From Cymbidium sinense (lineage: Eukaryota > Streptophyta > Magnoliopsida > Asparagales > Orchidaceae), in the NCBI GenBank assembly GCA_021442155.1, contig JAKCPB010001377.1, forward strand, positions 1-64,000: a stretch of 64,000 nucleotides of DNA. The letters run 5' to 3'. The stretch's first letter is position 1, and each line of letters opens with the position of its first letter. Below the pieces are notes generated by a model. It was not told the origin of the DNA. It saw only the letters and a list, made by a program, of their open reading frames with translations, and made no database searches. The position numbers were made by a program, and so were the translations under genes. Positions 50,315-61,049 of the stretch are shown piece by piece.

Positions 50315-50560
50315 AAATTATTTTTTATTTAGAATGAATAATCCATTTATTCTCACACATCTGTTACCAACCATTGTAACTTTAAAATTGTTAAAATCTT
50401 GAAATAGCTAAATATATTAAAAAAAATTCGTCAATCATAAATTTTGTCTTTTGGTTACTACACATCTTATTCATTTAAAATTTATGATTTTAAACAATAA
50501 AATTTGTTTAAAGATAAGTGCTTCTTTCATTTTTAAATGAGTAATTTGGTAAATGTAATT
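49515..50560. other. AT-rich stretch with (GA)n at 50257-50311
   Basis: No coding signal. The GA run has about 27 units. The last five bases before element 2 (50561-50565, AGAAG) are the left target duplication. Confidence 0.7.
50257..50311. repeat. (GA)n microsatellite
   Basis: About 27 GA units. Confidence 0.95.
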
Positions 50561-50799
50561 AGAAGTGTAGCGTGCCTGAAAACCGATTCTAGAGTAAAAG
50601 TTTATGCCTTAGCTTCTTTGAAGTCCACATAGAGGTATTTAAAAGTGAACAAAAAACTCAATTTTACGTGAAAAACCTCAAAGAGGGAAAAAACCGGGGC
50701 TAGCCCACTAAAAGCTTCCACTGTATTTGAGTACAAGATCTTCCGATAATGGGATTACAAAATATATGAAAGGGAACTTGCGTATACAATATTGACGCG

Positions 50800-50945
50800 A
50801 ATTGGCGATGTTGATGACAAAGTTGGCGATGTTGACGGAAAGTTGGCGGCATGAACGATGTCATGATGTTGACGGCGATGTTGGACGATGTGATGATGAC
50901 CGACGATAGTAGTGGTGATGATAATGACAACGATGGTGGCGACGG
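50800..50945 (-). repeat. GATGTTGAC-type minisatellite in the LTR of element 2
   Basis: Irregular repetition of GGCGATGTTGA and GACGATG words, also at about 60355-60490 in the other LTR, where unit number and order differ. It lies downstream of the TATA box in the transcript direction, within the probable R/U5 part. Confidence 0.6.
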
Positions 50946-51062
50946 ATCGTGGTGATGGCGGCGTGCGGTGGTTAATGACCGTCAGTGGCGACGCGATGTG
51001 CTTGGAGGATCTTTAGAGCTCTCTCTCCTCTTGCTTGGGCTCCCTCATATGAGGAATGAGGC

Positions 51063-51070
51063 TATTTATA
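51063..51070 (-). promoter_or_regulatory. TATA box of the LTR (3' copy)
   Basis: Minus-strand TATAAATA within CTATAAATAGCCTC. The identical motif at the same LTR position occurs at 60628-60635, and the GAGAGAGAGCTC word downstream is shared. Confidence 0.6.
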
Positions 51071-51398
51071 GATTGGAGGAGTGCGTCTCAGAATACATGC
51101 CCGAACCACTCCTCTCCATCGGACGGCTCATGATGATTTCCTTGATCATATGATGTATTTTGTGTATTTGAATTCTCAAACGAAGTCAAAATTGTAAGAT
51201 CTTTGGCTTGTTGGAACCGGCTCGTCGAGATGCTCGATTTGACTATAAACACTCCATATTTAAGAGCTTTTTAAGAATTTAACTGATGTCCCAAAGTTTC
51301 TAATGATATTTTAAGTGCTTGATCTCGACCAGTTTCAATTTACGTTGCTTTTTTGGCATCAAGATTAGCCTTGAGAATTTTCAAGGTCATATCAGTTG

Positions 51399-51413
51399 CC
51401 CCCCTATTTTTGG
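51399..51413 (-). promoter_or_regulatory. Polypurine tract of Tat element 2
   Basis: Minus-strand CCAAAAATAGGGGGG (51399-51413) followed by CAAC and then the LTR start TGATATG. Position and purine content are as expected for the plus-strand primer site. Confidence 0.75.
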
Positions 51414-51990
51414 ATGATATTATCTCAATCATTCAAAAATATATATGTCGAATACTTGAAATAGCAGATTTTTCAATGAAATTTCAGTTATTAACCATAT
51501 ATTTTGAGAGAAACAGATCTTCATGCAAGATTATGACTATGGAAAAGATTCACAAATGTGTAGGTATGTCGGCAAATTTCGAGGTTATGAACCCATCCAG
51601 GCACTTCACGAGTCCAGGCGCTGGCATCTTCGCTGAAGCCTCATGAAGCGCATTGGCTCGAGACATGGGCTGGCGGCTATGCAGCGGGTGAGCGGTGAGC
51701 AGCGGCATCTTGGCGTCGTCTGGATGGCGGCAGGCGGCGTGAGCCCGAGCGCGCATGCGAGACAAGCGTCAGACGGACGTCTGTGAGGCGTCTGTGCTTT
51801 CGCCACAGAACTGATGAGGTATTTTCATCCATTTTGTCCATTTCTCACGGTTTCCAGTTTTCATGGTTTTGAGCAGTTTTAGCTTTTCTTGATTTTGACC
51901 TTTGCCCGGAGTCTAAAAAACCAGGGAGGAGAAGGCACACTTCCATGTGCTTCTCTTCTTCTTGGGTGAGGGTAGTTGGAGGCATCTCGT

Positions 51991-52293
51991 GTTCATGTGA
52001 GGCTCTAGTTTTCCCTCGAAAGAGGCGTTGACTGCCCTCGGACCGGCGGGTTTGGAGGCGATCAAGACCGTTCATGCGGCTTCCGGTTTTCCCTCGAAGA
52101 GGTGTTGATTGCCCTGTCGGACCGATCGGTATGAAGCAAGACGTAATCATCGTGAGCTCCGGTTTCCCTCAAGAGGCGTTGACTACCGTGTGGAACGTTT
52201 GGAGGTGATCAAGATCCGTAGTTCATATAGCTTGGTTTTCCTCGAAAGAGCGTTGGCTCTTGTCGGACCGATCGGGTTTGAGGCGATCAAGAC
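51991..52293. repeat. Four-unit tandem repeat, about 75 bp period, 3' region of element 2
   Basis: Units start near 51991, 52070, 52143 and 52221. Each carries a TTTTCCCTCGAA.GAGGCGTTGA word, then CGGACCG and GAGGCGATCAAGA. GC-rich compared with the surroundings. Short tandem repeats in the 3' region are common in Tat elements. Overlapping small frames on both strands are not taken as genes. Confidence 0.75.
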
Positions 52294-52699
52294 CAGCTTC
52301 TACTTCTTCTTGTAGAAATTGGATTTTCAATGGATGGTTCGGTTGATAATTGCCAATGTGGCGGAGAAGCGTTAACTAGGAACCATCGTTTGGACGACTC
52401 AGAAAGTTTGGTAGGTAATTTCTGAGCATCATTAGAGGAGAGTATCTTCTCTCTCTCTCTTCTTCTTCTTCTTCTTTTTTTTCATATGTATGTGTATCTT
52501 TTTTTACTGGATCGAGCAAAAAATTTATCCCAAGCTATCCGGAGTGAGAGAGTCAAAAAGGATACGTCAAGTATTGGGTAAGCAAAAGCTTTCAATTGTT
52601 ATTTCTTCTCTTTATTTATCATGTATTTTCAGGTGATGGCGAAGAAAACCCATGTGATGGCGATATATCATCCACTATCACATTAGATAGTTTAATGGT

Positions 52700-54275
52700 G
52701 TTCTAATTTCACTTCCCTAATGAGTTGGTGGCCATTGTTGCTAAAAAATTCGATCGAGTTCACCTCCACCCGGGGTACTTTACTTTTTTAGATGATTCTT
52801 CAGTCATGCGATTCCCTTTGACTCCGTTGATTGAGATCTTCAAAATATGTGGTGTAGCTTTGTCACAATTTTCATTTCGAGCTTTAGTGGTCATCGTTGG
52901 TTTGACTATCTTCTTTAGAGCGTGGTGTTACTTTGAACATCAAATACTTACTTTGAATGTGTAGATTCACATGTGATACTGGGGGCGTGTTTCTTATCGG
53001 ACTATAAAGAATTGGATAGAATTTTCCGGGATTCCTATAAAATTGGTCTCTGGATTCTTTTTTTGTGAAAAATGAGTGGGGCCTTCCTGAGAGATGGGGA
53101 AGATTGAATGACCTTCCAGATCCATTGATGTCGAGAGAATGAGATCTTGGCAACTCTTAATATCCCATGATGTAGGAAGCTTGCAACATGAGTTACGTCA
53201 CATTGGCAAATATATAGTTGAAGATAGAATGTTCAAGGTTGGCCTTTCTATCCAGGCAGGGAGATCTCATTCTTTTCCACTAAAAAGATCAAGTAAAGGT
53301 GATGAAAGGTCTCCTCATATTCATAGGGTTCTTTCAAGAAGCCCGTCAAGAAATCAGGGTGGTGGCAATATTTCTTCCCTAAAGAAAAGAAGACATGGAA
53401 GTGACTTCGGATATCTGAAGAAGATGTTCACCCCCAGTTGACCTCTGAGAGTTTAGCTGTTTCAACTCATGATGGGGGAGTTTGTTTCTCGAAGCCGCAC
53501 ATTCTTGAAGAGGTGTTAAATCACATATGTACTGGGCGTCAATGAGCAGATGAATTGGTACGTTGTCTTCCCTTCTTTCTTCTTTTCTTCTTCTTTTCTT
53601 TTGTGTAATATTTGTGATGGTTTTTTTTTATAGGTAACTCAAACATTAGGGCAGATGGCTCATTTGGGTGTCGCTTTAGATGAGTGGAATACTGAATTTG
53701 TGAAGATAAAATATCTGCAAGGCGAGTATGAGCGAAAGATGAGTATTAAAGCCAAAGAAGTGGCGACTTTGGAGGATCGGTGGAGTGAGCGAGCTAGCGA
53801 ACATGTCGACTTCTCTTTCTCTCTAGTGTAGGGGAGGTGGGCGCACTCGTGATGATGATTGAGGTGAGGACAGACTCGTGAAGAGAAAAGACTCAAGGCA
53901 CTTAGAAGAGAAGAGCTCTCGGAGAAGAAAGCATTACAGATCGTCTTTAGAAGGAGCATATAATGTCGGCGGAAGCAAATGAAATCTCCTTGAAGGTGGA
54001 AGACTTTAAGAAATTCGCTTATCTTATCGAAGACCATGTTGAAGTAATCATATACTTGATGTTGAAGTGAAGGACTTGGAGCACCAATGTTTAGAGGAGG
54101 GCTTCATCAGAGGGTTCTAAAGGAATCCACTTGGTACATCAAAGGCGAGCTAGTATTGAGGATCTATCTCCCACCAAGTAGACTCTTCGTCCAATTAGAG
54201 ATGAAGGAGTTGAGAGTGAGTCAAGGGAGTATCTCTAGTGGTGAGGAGGGCGTTGATATCACCAATATGATGTAA
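52700..54275 (+). pseudogene. Antisense coding region of Tat element 2 (gypsy-type transposon protein, PF04195-like)
   Basis: On the strand opposite to gag-pol. Frame 52725-52964 reads VAIVAKKFDRVHLHPGYFTF then SSVMRFPLTPLIEIFKICGV and a hydrophobic tail, the layout of the plant putative gypsy-type transposon family (Pfam PF04195) found as extra antisense frames in Tat elements. Later pieces include a Ser/Arg/Lys-rich stretch (53270-53420, HSFPLKRSSKGDERSPH) and a charged, coiled-coil-like segment (53645-53830, LDEWNTEFVKIKYLQGEYER). Splice-like GTAAG sites (for example 52580) suggest it was an intron-containing gene. Stops such as the TAG at 53829 break it. The function of these proteins is unknown. 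Confidence 0.6.
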
Positions 54276-54469
54276 CATCACTTGAGGATGCATTTTTTTT
54301 TATATGTATTGTTATTAGTGTGTATCTTGATTCTTTCTTATATCATCATGTTAATGCTATCAAATTTTTTTTTATGATATGCTCTTATTTTTTATTTTAC
54401 CTATCAGGTAATTGGTGAATATTATTGCTAACTGCTGGATGAGGTTGAATTGAATCCACTGATTTTGAC

Positions 54470-54747
54470 TTATCAGGTTGCGAGTCTCCGATGGCGTTAA
54501 CTGTATGGAAGACGTCTGAGGAGTCCACCAAGGACCTTTTGACCTATGGTTATTTGTCGAGTCTATCGATGGCGTTAACTTGTATGGAAGAGGCGAGGAG
54601 TCCACCAAGGACCTGACCTATCCTAGGTTGTTTGTTAGAGTCTTTGACATTAACCTGGAAGAGGTCAGTCCACAAGGACCTTTTGACCTATCCTAGGTTG
54701 TTTGTGAGTCTTCTGATTAACATGTGAAGAGGTCATGGAAAGTCCCT
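54470..54747. repeat. Four-unit tandem repeat, about 75-80 bp period, 3' region of element 2
   Basis: Units start near 54470, 54550, 54627 and 54698, sharing GAGTCT, GCGTTAAC, GGAAGAGG, GTCCACCAAGGACC and TGACCTATCCTAGG words. It lies between the antisense region and the integrase end. Confidence 0.7.
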
Positions 54748-54918
54748 TGGGATTGATTATGCTCGATTGAGATATAACGAGTTGTATATTTCTCAGTGGG
54801 AGGATTAAATGAAGAAGAAACAAGTTTGTCAGAAGAAAGCTATAAATTCATTACTCTGATAAGTTCGGTGATATAATCATAAGATGATTTTAACACAGAT
54901 ATGAGTTTTAAGAGAAAA

Positions 54919-54980
54919 TGATAACAACAACAACAACAAGTCTTTATCCCACTAAGTGGGGTTGGCTACATGAAGAGATA
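54919..54980 (-). mobile_element. 3' end of an RTE-type LINE or related SINE, about 60 bp
   Basis: On the minus strand: GCCAACCCCACTTAGTGGGA, then TAAAGACTTGTTGTTGTTGTTGTT. This palindrome-plus-(GTT)n end is widespread in plants as the tail of RTE-clade LINEs and the SINEs they mobilise. It is a severely 5'-truncated insertion in element 2, just beyond the integrase end. Confidence 0.55.
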
Positions 54981-54984
54981 AAGC

Positions 54985-56210
54985 GAGACAAAATAAAAAT
55001 ATAATTATGCGTAGAATTACATAATATTTTTGAGATTCTCGGTGTTCCAAGTTGTAAAGTTTTTCCCTCTGATTCTTGAGCTTGAAAGTTCGGCTTCACC
55101 ATAGCTATAACCACATGTGGGCCATCCCAAAGAGGTGAGAGTTTATTGCATTGAGGGCCTTTGCCTGGAGCTTTGAGACTTCGTAGGACCAAGTCACCAA
55201 CAGATATGGGATGAGATTTTACTCTTCTGTTGAAGTGGCGAGCTACCCTTTGGTGATAGGAAGCAGTCCAAAGTAGGGCCATGTCATGAATTTCGGGGAG
55301 TAGGTCAGTCTTTGTTGAGTTTTCTTCATTACCATCATGATCGAATAATTGAACTCTTGGACTTGGAACCCCCAATATGGTATAATAATACGAAACACAA
55401 GTTATATGTCTCACCGTCGAGTGCGATGTAATGTGTAAGCCCAAAGAACATTAGAAAGCTCATCAACCCATTGCCCCCTGGCCTTCTCGAGATGTGTTTT
55501 TAGTCCTTTGAGTATAGTATCACAGCGATGCGTTAGTTTGAGGATGTGCTTCTGAGGTATGCGAATGAATGTGAAGATCTTTGCAAAAGGGGCGTAAAGA
55601 CTTTTCCAATAAATTAGGTTCCATTGTTAGTGATGATCTTTGGAAGAAGACGAATACCATATATTTTTCCAAACAAATTGTTTAGCATTTGCCTCTAATT
55701 TTAGAGTGGTTAGGCTTCCACCCATTTAGTGAAGTAGTCGATTGCTAAAATGATGAACTTTCATTGCGATATCGAAAAAGGTCCCATGATATCAATCCCC
55801 ATTGAGCAAAAGGCCACGGCTTTGAATGGATGAGAGCTCACGGCATGTGAGAGGTTAGAGTGCAACTAACAACTTGCACATTTTTTTGTGAACTCAAGGC
55901 ATCTTGTTTCATGGCAATAGCCCCTTGCCTTATAATTTTAAGGGCGCCCTTCCTCCTAGGTGTTCTCCACATATCCACAGTGAACCTCTCTTAATGCATG
56001 TTAGCCTCACGAAGGTGAGGCATTTGAGGTATGGTCAGAAAAGTTCGTTTGTATAGTTCACCTCCGATAATAATAAAGTTTGAAGCTTGTCTTCGGAGAT
56101 GAGTTGCAGAAGTTGGGTCTTCAGGAAGGGTTCCTTCTTGTAGAAAAGACATGATGGGGTCCATCCACGAATGTTCCTTTATCTCATTAATTGCTTGAAT
56201 TACCCATGAC
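54985..56210 (-). pseudogene. Integrase of Tat element 2
   Basis: Core: YFTKWVEA (about 55720-55745, the family's DYFTKWVEA block), then KIYGIRLLPKIITNNGT (about 55620-55670). The C-terminal part lies in frame 54944-55444: DLLPEIHDMALLWTASYHQR, VARHFNRRVKSHPISVGDLV, SPLWDGPHVV. The zinc-binding part at 55860-56100 is broken (CHETRCLEFTKKCASC-like piece near 55880). Multiple stops; no chromodomain. Confidence 0.75.
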
Positions 56211-56229
56211 CCTTGGATACTAGGAAAAA

Positions 56230-56640
56230 TATTTCTTCAACATGCCTTCTCTTAAATAGATCCTAGTAGCAAATGTAGCAAGCTTAGCGAGGCGTCATCA
56301 GTATTCTTCTCTTGATATGTGAATGATTTGATGTGTCTTGAAATGGGCAAGAAGAGACTTCACCAAGTGGAGGTATTGTGCCGAGGATTATGAGTATTAA
56401 AGTTTCCTCAACTTGGAGGCGACAAGTTGAGAGTGTGTATCACTAAGTCTTGAGCTTGAGTCAATGGCGAGTCTCAACCACAATGAGCCTCATATTGACC
56501 ATATTATTAGTTGAAATTTTAGGCGAAGTCCATACTCTAAGGTATTCTGACTGGGGGAAATAAGTAAGATTCCCGCACCAAAGACCATTTTCAAGCTCCA
56601 TCAACATGAGGGTCCATTGAGGAGACTAAAGGCATGTAGA
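56230..56640 (-). pseudogene. Second RNase H-like domain of Tat element 2
   Basis: Minus strand, split by stops: GAGILLISP then LEYGLRLKFQ (about 56500-56570), then VKSLLAHFKTHQIIHISREE (about 56305-56365), matching the GAGIVLxSP...IPREEN layout of the extra Tat RNase H domain. Confidence 0.65.
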
Positions 56641-57180
56641 TAGCTCCTGAGTTGGGGCAGTGCATTCCACTATAAAGTCTCCAGTACTTGAGACTTTATA
56701 GGCGAGGTAGAAAATTTATATCAAACTCTCCCAACTCTATGCACCATTTGATTAACCTCCTGATGCTGGTCTCAGGATGGCCCTTAATGGTAAATGAGTG
56801 TAAACGCCGATAGTGAGCTTGGAAGTATGGACGCAATTTTCCGAGAAAACTAAAGCCAGAGCCACCTTATCTGCAAGTGGATAACGACTTTCTATATCAG
56901 AGAGAATTTTGCTGACATAGTAAATTGGTTATTATATCCCATTTTCTTCTCGCACTAAAATTGAGCTTATCACGTGGGAAGAGGCTACGAGATATAAGTA
57001 TAACATCTCCCTTGATAGGCTTGATAGTAGGGTGGAGATGCTAAATACCTTTAGTTGCTCAAAAGCAGATCGACATTCATCACCAATCAAAATTATTATT
57101 TTAGCTCCCTTTAATATTTTAAAGAATGGCAAGTATCTATCCCCGTAAAAAGCTGAGGGATAACGCAGCAATTCATCCAT
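56640..57180 (-). pseudogene. RNase H of Tat element 2
   Basis: Frame 56932-57180 reads CRSAFEQLKVFSISTLLSSL then LYLYLVASSHVISSILVREE, the start of a gypsy RNase H (LYLY...SSVLVREE). The remainder to 56640 is degraded (ILSDIESRYPLAD-like piece near 56880-56920). Confidence 0.7.
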
Positions 57181-57911
57181 TCAAACATTGAACTTCCTTA
57201 ATATTCTTTGAGGAGTCATATTTGAGAGCTTTGATTTTCGGTTGGTCTCTATCCCAATGGGTTACCATAAATCCAAGAAATTTTCCCGACGTAACCCCAT
57301 TTGGTCGGTTAAGTCGCATGTTATAACGTCGAAGAAGGTTAAAGCATATTTCTAAGTCAGAAATATGTTGTGATTCTTCCAAGCTTTTCACTAACATGTC
57401 ATCCACATATACCTCCATTGTGCAGCCTAATAGGTCTTTAAAAACCTTATTCATAAGTCGTTGATAAATAGCACCGATTTTTTAACCAAATGGCATAACT
57501 TGGTAATAAAGATAAACCTTTATATGTTTGAAATGTTGTAGCTTCTTCATCCGTTGTCCATTTTTATTTGGTTGTAACCAGTAAGCATCCAAAAATAGAG
57601 CATTTGATGTCCGCAAAGCATCAACCAAGATCAATGAGGAAGAGAAAACTATCTTTCGGGCAAGCCTTGTTAAGGTCAGTGTAATCAATACACATTCTCC
57701 ATGTTCCATTTATTTTCTTAACCATGACAACATTTGCTAGCCATGTAGGGTAATGTACCTCTCGTATGAATCCCGCTTCTAGAAGCTTGTTAACTTCTTG
57801 CTCAATAGCTGAGGTGATCAGGTGCAAAACTTTGCTTCTTCTGGATGATCGGTTTGAATGTTGATCAATCTTGAGGGAGTGCATGATCACATTGGGGTCG
57901 ACGCATATCAT
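57173..57911 (-). pseudogene. Reverse transcriptase of Tat element 2
   Basis: Fingers at 57621-57911: EQEVNKLLEAGFIREVHYPT, WRMCIDYTDLNKACPKDSF. Middle: HFKHIKVYLYYQVMPFG followed by a stop at 57482. Palm and thumb at 57173-57454: VYVDDMLVKSLEESQHISDL with the YVDD catalytic motif intact, then GVTSGKFLGFMVTHW. The QPKIKAL and IKEVQCLNG words close the domain. At least one stop and two frame changes. Confidence 0.85.
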
Positions 57912-58099
57912 TTGACTCCAAGCAAGATGTCTTGATTTTGCAAGAAGTCTATGTATTTTTCCTTTGTTCTTCTAAGAGCATGGATCCCACTTGCACTGTT
58001 CGTGGTGGTTGGTCATCTGATAATACAACAGAGAGAAAGTCTTCTACAGTGAAGCTTTGGGTTTTCTCCATCTCAAAATTAAAATCTTCGAAGCGTCAC

Positions 58100-58560
58100 G
58101 TCAAGGGCGTGGTTGGGCTTGTCTCGAGGTAACATATAAGCGCTATTCTGATTTCCACAGATCATCCCAACCAACGGGGTTGGAAACTTCATCTTAAGAT
58201 GAGATCAAGTGATTGCACCAAAAATTGATTGAGGGGCCTTTCAAAGATGGCGCTATATGCAATCGACTTGACCACCATGAATTGGATTAAATGAGTCACT
58301 TATTGAGGAAATTCACCAAGGACAACAGAAGGGTGATTGTCCTCTACTTGCACAGGGCGATTATCAAACCCGTATAATGGTCATGCAGGGGGTTGGAGCT
58401 TTTCCCTAACCGTGCCCATGCTAAGAAATGTGAGTAAAATAAGACATCAACCAAATCAAATTTCTCTTAACCTCTTAACCATGGGTCACCAATCATGACA
58501 AGTGGATCTTGATGAGGAACATGGACTCCTTCTAAGTCCGAGTCATTAAAAGTGATGGAA
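58100..58560 (-). pseudogene. Protease region of Tat element 2
   Basis: Minus strand: SITFNDSDLEGVHVPHQDPL (about 58498-58560), the block upstream of the protease in these elements; then YGFDNRPVQVEDNHP (about 58335-58380) and IQFMVVKS (58265-58290); an LRMKFPT-like junction is visible near 58180-58200. The DGGSS-type active site, expected at about 58400-58440, is not intact. Confidence 0.6.
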
Positions 58561-58639
58561 TGATCAATATGAGACTTCTTTAACTCGGCTCTTCAAAGAT
58601 GGTAATGAGAACTTGATTAGATAGTATTGGTCCTCCTGC

Positions 58640-59600
58640 GATTGTTTTAATTTCTCCAACTGTTTGATGATTGTTTTGTTATTTCTGTGATGATTGTCCG
58701 GTTGCCCCGCTTGGAGGTATGTTTGTTTGAGTCGATTGATTCTTCATAAATCAATGTAGATATCATTGCTGAATGAGCCTCTCAATTTCTTCTTTGAGTC
58801 GTTTGCATGCCTCGGTAGTATGTCCACGACTTCGATGGAAGTGACAATATTTCTCTTGATTTCTTGAATTTCATTTCAGTGGATGCGGCCACTTGATATT
58901 TTCTTCATCTCGAATAGCCATTAGATGGTTAACACAAGATGTGTTCAGCGGCGTGTATTCCTTTTTGGGTCGTGGTTCACGTCGTTGATATGGGGGTCGT
59001 GGAGGGAGATCACGACTGCCTTGTTGCTTCTTTTGATAGGACTGACGGTCCAGATTTCTGGGTGCTTTTATGTTTTCCGTAGATTGCTCAAATTGTTTGC
59101 GATGGGCGAGCCTCATCGCAGAGAGATTTGTGCTTCCACATGAACCAAGTCGGCATATGAAGCGGACCGTGTCTGTGACAAGTAACCGGACCTGAGTCCT
59201 CCAAGGAAAACTCCTCTTAATAGTTCAGGGTCTACTCCAGGTATTTGGCGAGCTTCTAATGAGAACCTCTGGAAGTATTCCTTAAGTGATTCGCCTTGGT
59301 TTTGATGAATTCCGGAGAGATGGGAGGAATCTTTAATGATCCTCTGATTTGCAATGAACTGTTCTACAAAAAGCTTGGCTAGTTCATCAAAGGTATGGAT
59401 GGATTCCCTTGGAAGGGAGTAGAAACGAGCTTGTCTCTTGAGGGTAATCGGAAAGACGACAGCGGTGTCGTGAGCTCTGGATATGCATGATAGTCCAGAA
59501 TGGTCGAGTGTTCATGTGGTCAGTCATCATAGGAATCAATGTTCGAAGCTTGAAACCCACGGAATAGGATGTTGAAGAATAGCCAGCCTAAAGGTGAGAT
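58640..59600 (-). pseudogene. gag of Tat element 2
   Basis: Retrotransposon gag core on the minus strand at 59150-59500: TAVVFPITLKRQARFYSLPR, SIHTFDELAKLFVEQFIANQ, SHLSGIHQNQGESLKEYFQR and GVDPELLRGVFLGGLRSGYL, the standard plant gag layout. Frame 58871-59116 continues into a basic, Pro/Arg-rich tail (RDLPPRPPYQRREPRPKKEY). A Cys/His knuckle is not evident. Fewer stops than in pol. Confidence 0.8.
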
Positions 59601-60116
59601 TCCTCATGCGGTGAGGGGAAGATGAATTCGCCTTGAAGGTGAAATTCTTGCATTAAGCATCATAATTACGCACGATAACATGATGAGGGGTCAACAGACG
59701 AATGTGTCAAGCTACCAACAATAATTGGTGGATTAGTAATGCTGAGTTTTACGTGATGGATGAGTAGAACTAGCTTGTCAAGGAGATGCATCACGCCTTT
59801 ACGTGAAGGAACTTTATTAAGGAGATCGACATTTTGACCTCCAAACGATCGATCTTGGAAAGGTGTGTTGCCGTAATGGTTGTGTTCCTCAAAAGTCGGA
59901 TCATCTCATTTTGAGACTCTTCCATTTGGACACGATCTTCTAAAGAGATCCCTATCGCTTCTTCAGACAGGTCACGCCTATTGTGGGGAAGGCGGCTTGG
60001 TGTCCTTGGTTCAAAGATTGATTCGAGAGGAGTTGAGCGGAGGAGGCTCCAGCAGTATTGTGCCTATTGGCCATAATACGAGTGTTCACATAAATTGTGA
60101 TTGAGGGGTTCGCTAT

Positions 60117-60132
60117 CCCACAGACGGCGCCA
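60117..60132 (-). promoter_or_regulatory. Primer-binding site of Tat element 2
   Basis: Minus-strand TGGCGCCGTCTGTGGG, starting three bases after the 5' LTR end. It begins with TGG, as required to pair with the CCA end of a tRNA, and the same word is common in plant gypsy elements. I do not assign the tRNA. Confidence 0.8.
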
Positions 60133-60135
60133 AAC

Positions 60136-60954
60136 TGTAGCATGCCAGAAAACCATGTGAGTAAAGTTCATTAGCTTCTTTGGGAGTCCAGACAATACGG
60201 TATTTAAAGAGAACAAGAAAACCCAATTTTACGTGGAAAATCTCAAAAGAGGGAATAACCACGGCTAGCCAAGAAAAGCTTCCACTATGTACTTCAGTAC
60301 AAGATCTTCCGACAAGATTACAATTGTATGAAAGGAACCCGCTAGTAATAGGCAATGTTGGCGATGATGTTGCGGACGATGAATTTACAGTTGATGATGT
60401 TGACGATGATGTCAATTAATGTGGTTGACGAATGTTGACGATGATGTGACGGCGATGTTGACAATAATGACGACGATAGTTTCGATGATGACCGACAACA
60501 ATGGTCGAAAGGCGAGGATTAGCGGTGATGGCGGCTGGTGGTGGTTGACTACCGTCGAGTGCACGATTGTGGAGGATCTTTAGAGCTCTCTCTCTCTCTC
60601 TTGGGCTCCCCTCAGGGAATGAGGGGCTATTTATAGATGGAGGAGTGCCTCAGAAATACATGAAAAATCCGAACCACTCCTCTCCATCGGACGGCTCATG
60701 ATGATTCCCTTGATTATATAATGTATTTTGTGTATTTGATGCCCAAACGAAGTTAGAATTGTAAGATCTTTGGCTTGTTAGAACCGGCTCGTCGAGACGC
60801 TCGATTTGACTATAAACACTCCATATTTGAGAGCTTTTTAAGAATTTAACTGATGTCCCAAAGCTTCCAAGATATTTTAAGTGCTTGATCTCACCGGTTC
60901 AATTTCGACCTTGCTGCATCAAGATTCTCTAGAGGAATTTTCAGGGTCATATCA
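60136..60954 (-). repeat. 5' LTR of Tat element 2 (819 bp)
   Basis: Plus-strand ends TGTAGCATGCC...GGTCATATCA; partner of 50566-51394. It holds the promoter (TATAAATA at 60628-60635, minus strand), a GA run just downstream, and the GATGTTG-rich section. Confidence 0.9.
60628..60635 (-). promoter_or_regulatory. TATA box of the 5' LTR, Tat element 2
   Basis: Minus-strand TATAAATA in CATCTATAAATAGCCCC. It would drive the gag-pol transcript leftwards. Conserved in the other LTR. Confidence 0.65.
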
Positions 60955-61049
60955 AGAAGCATATCATCAATATTTAATTCTTTAAAATATGTATGAAAGT
61001 TTATTTAAGATGAAATTATCGTCCATAAGGGATAACCTATCGTATTCTC

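Larger units (their letters stand above)
50566..51394 (-). repeat. 3' LTR of Tat element 2 (829 bp)
   Basis: Plus-strand ends TGTAGCGTGCC...GGTCATATCA, so on the element's strand TGATATGACC...GCTACA, with the canonical TG/CA ends. Collinear with 60136-60954, with many substitutions and small indels, especially in the GATGTTG-rich section. Confidence 0.9.
50566..60954 (-). mobile_element. Tat element 2: structurally complete Ty3/gypsy retrotransposon, minus strand
   Basis: A 10,389-bp element bounded by two LTRs (50566-51394 and 60136-60954) and by the identical 5-bp target duplication AGAAG (50561-50565 and 60955-60959). On the minus strand the order is 5' LTR, PBS, gag, protease, RT, RNase H, second RNase H, integrase, 3' region with antisense frames and tandem repeats, PPT, 3' LTR. 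The second RNase H and the long 3' region with antisense coding place it in the Tat lineage. Stops and shifts occur in every domain and the LTRs have diverged visibly, so the insertion is old and inactive. Confidence 0.9.

Noticed and set aside
51550..52150. Overlapping frames on both strands near the PPT of element 2
   Set aside because: GC-rich and tandem-repeated DNA; no conserved domain. They may include a leader of the antisense transcript, but this cannot be supported.
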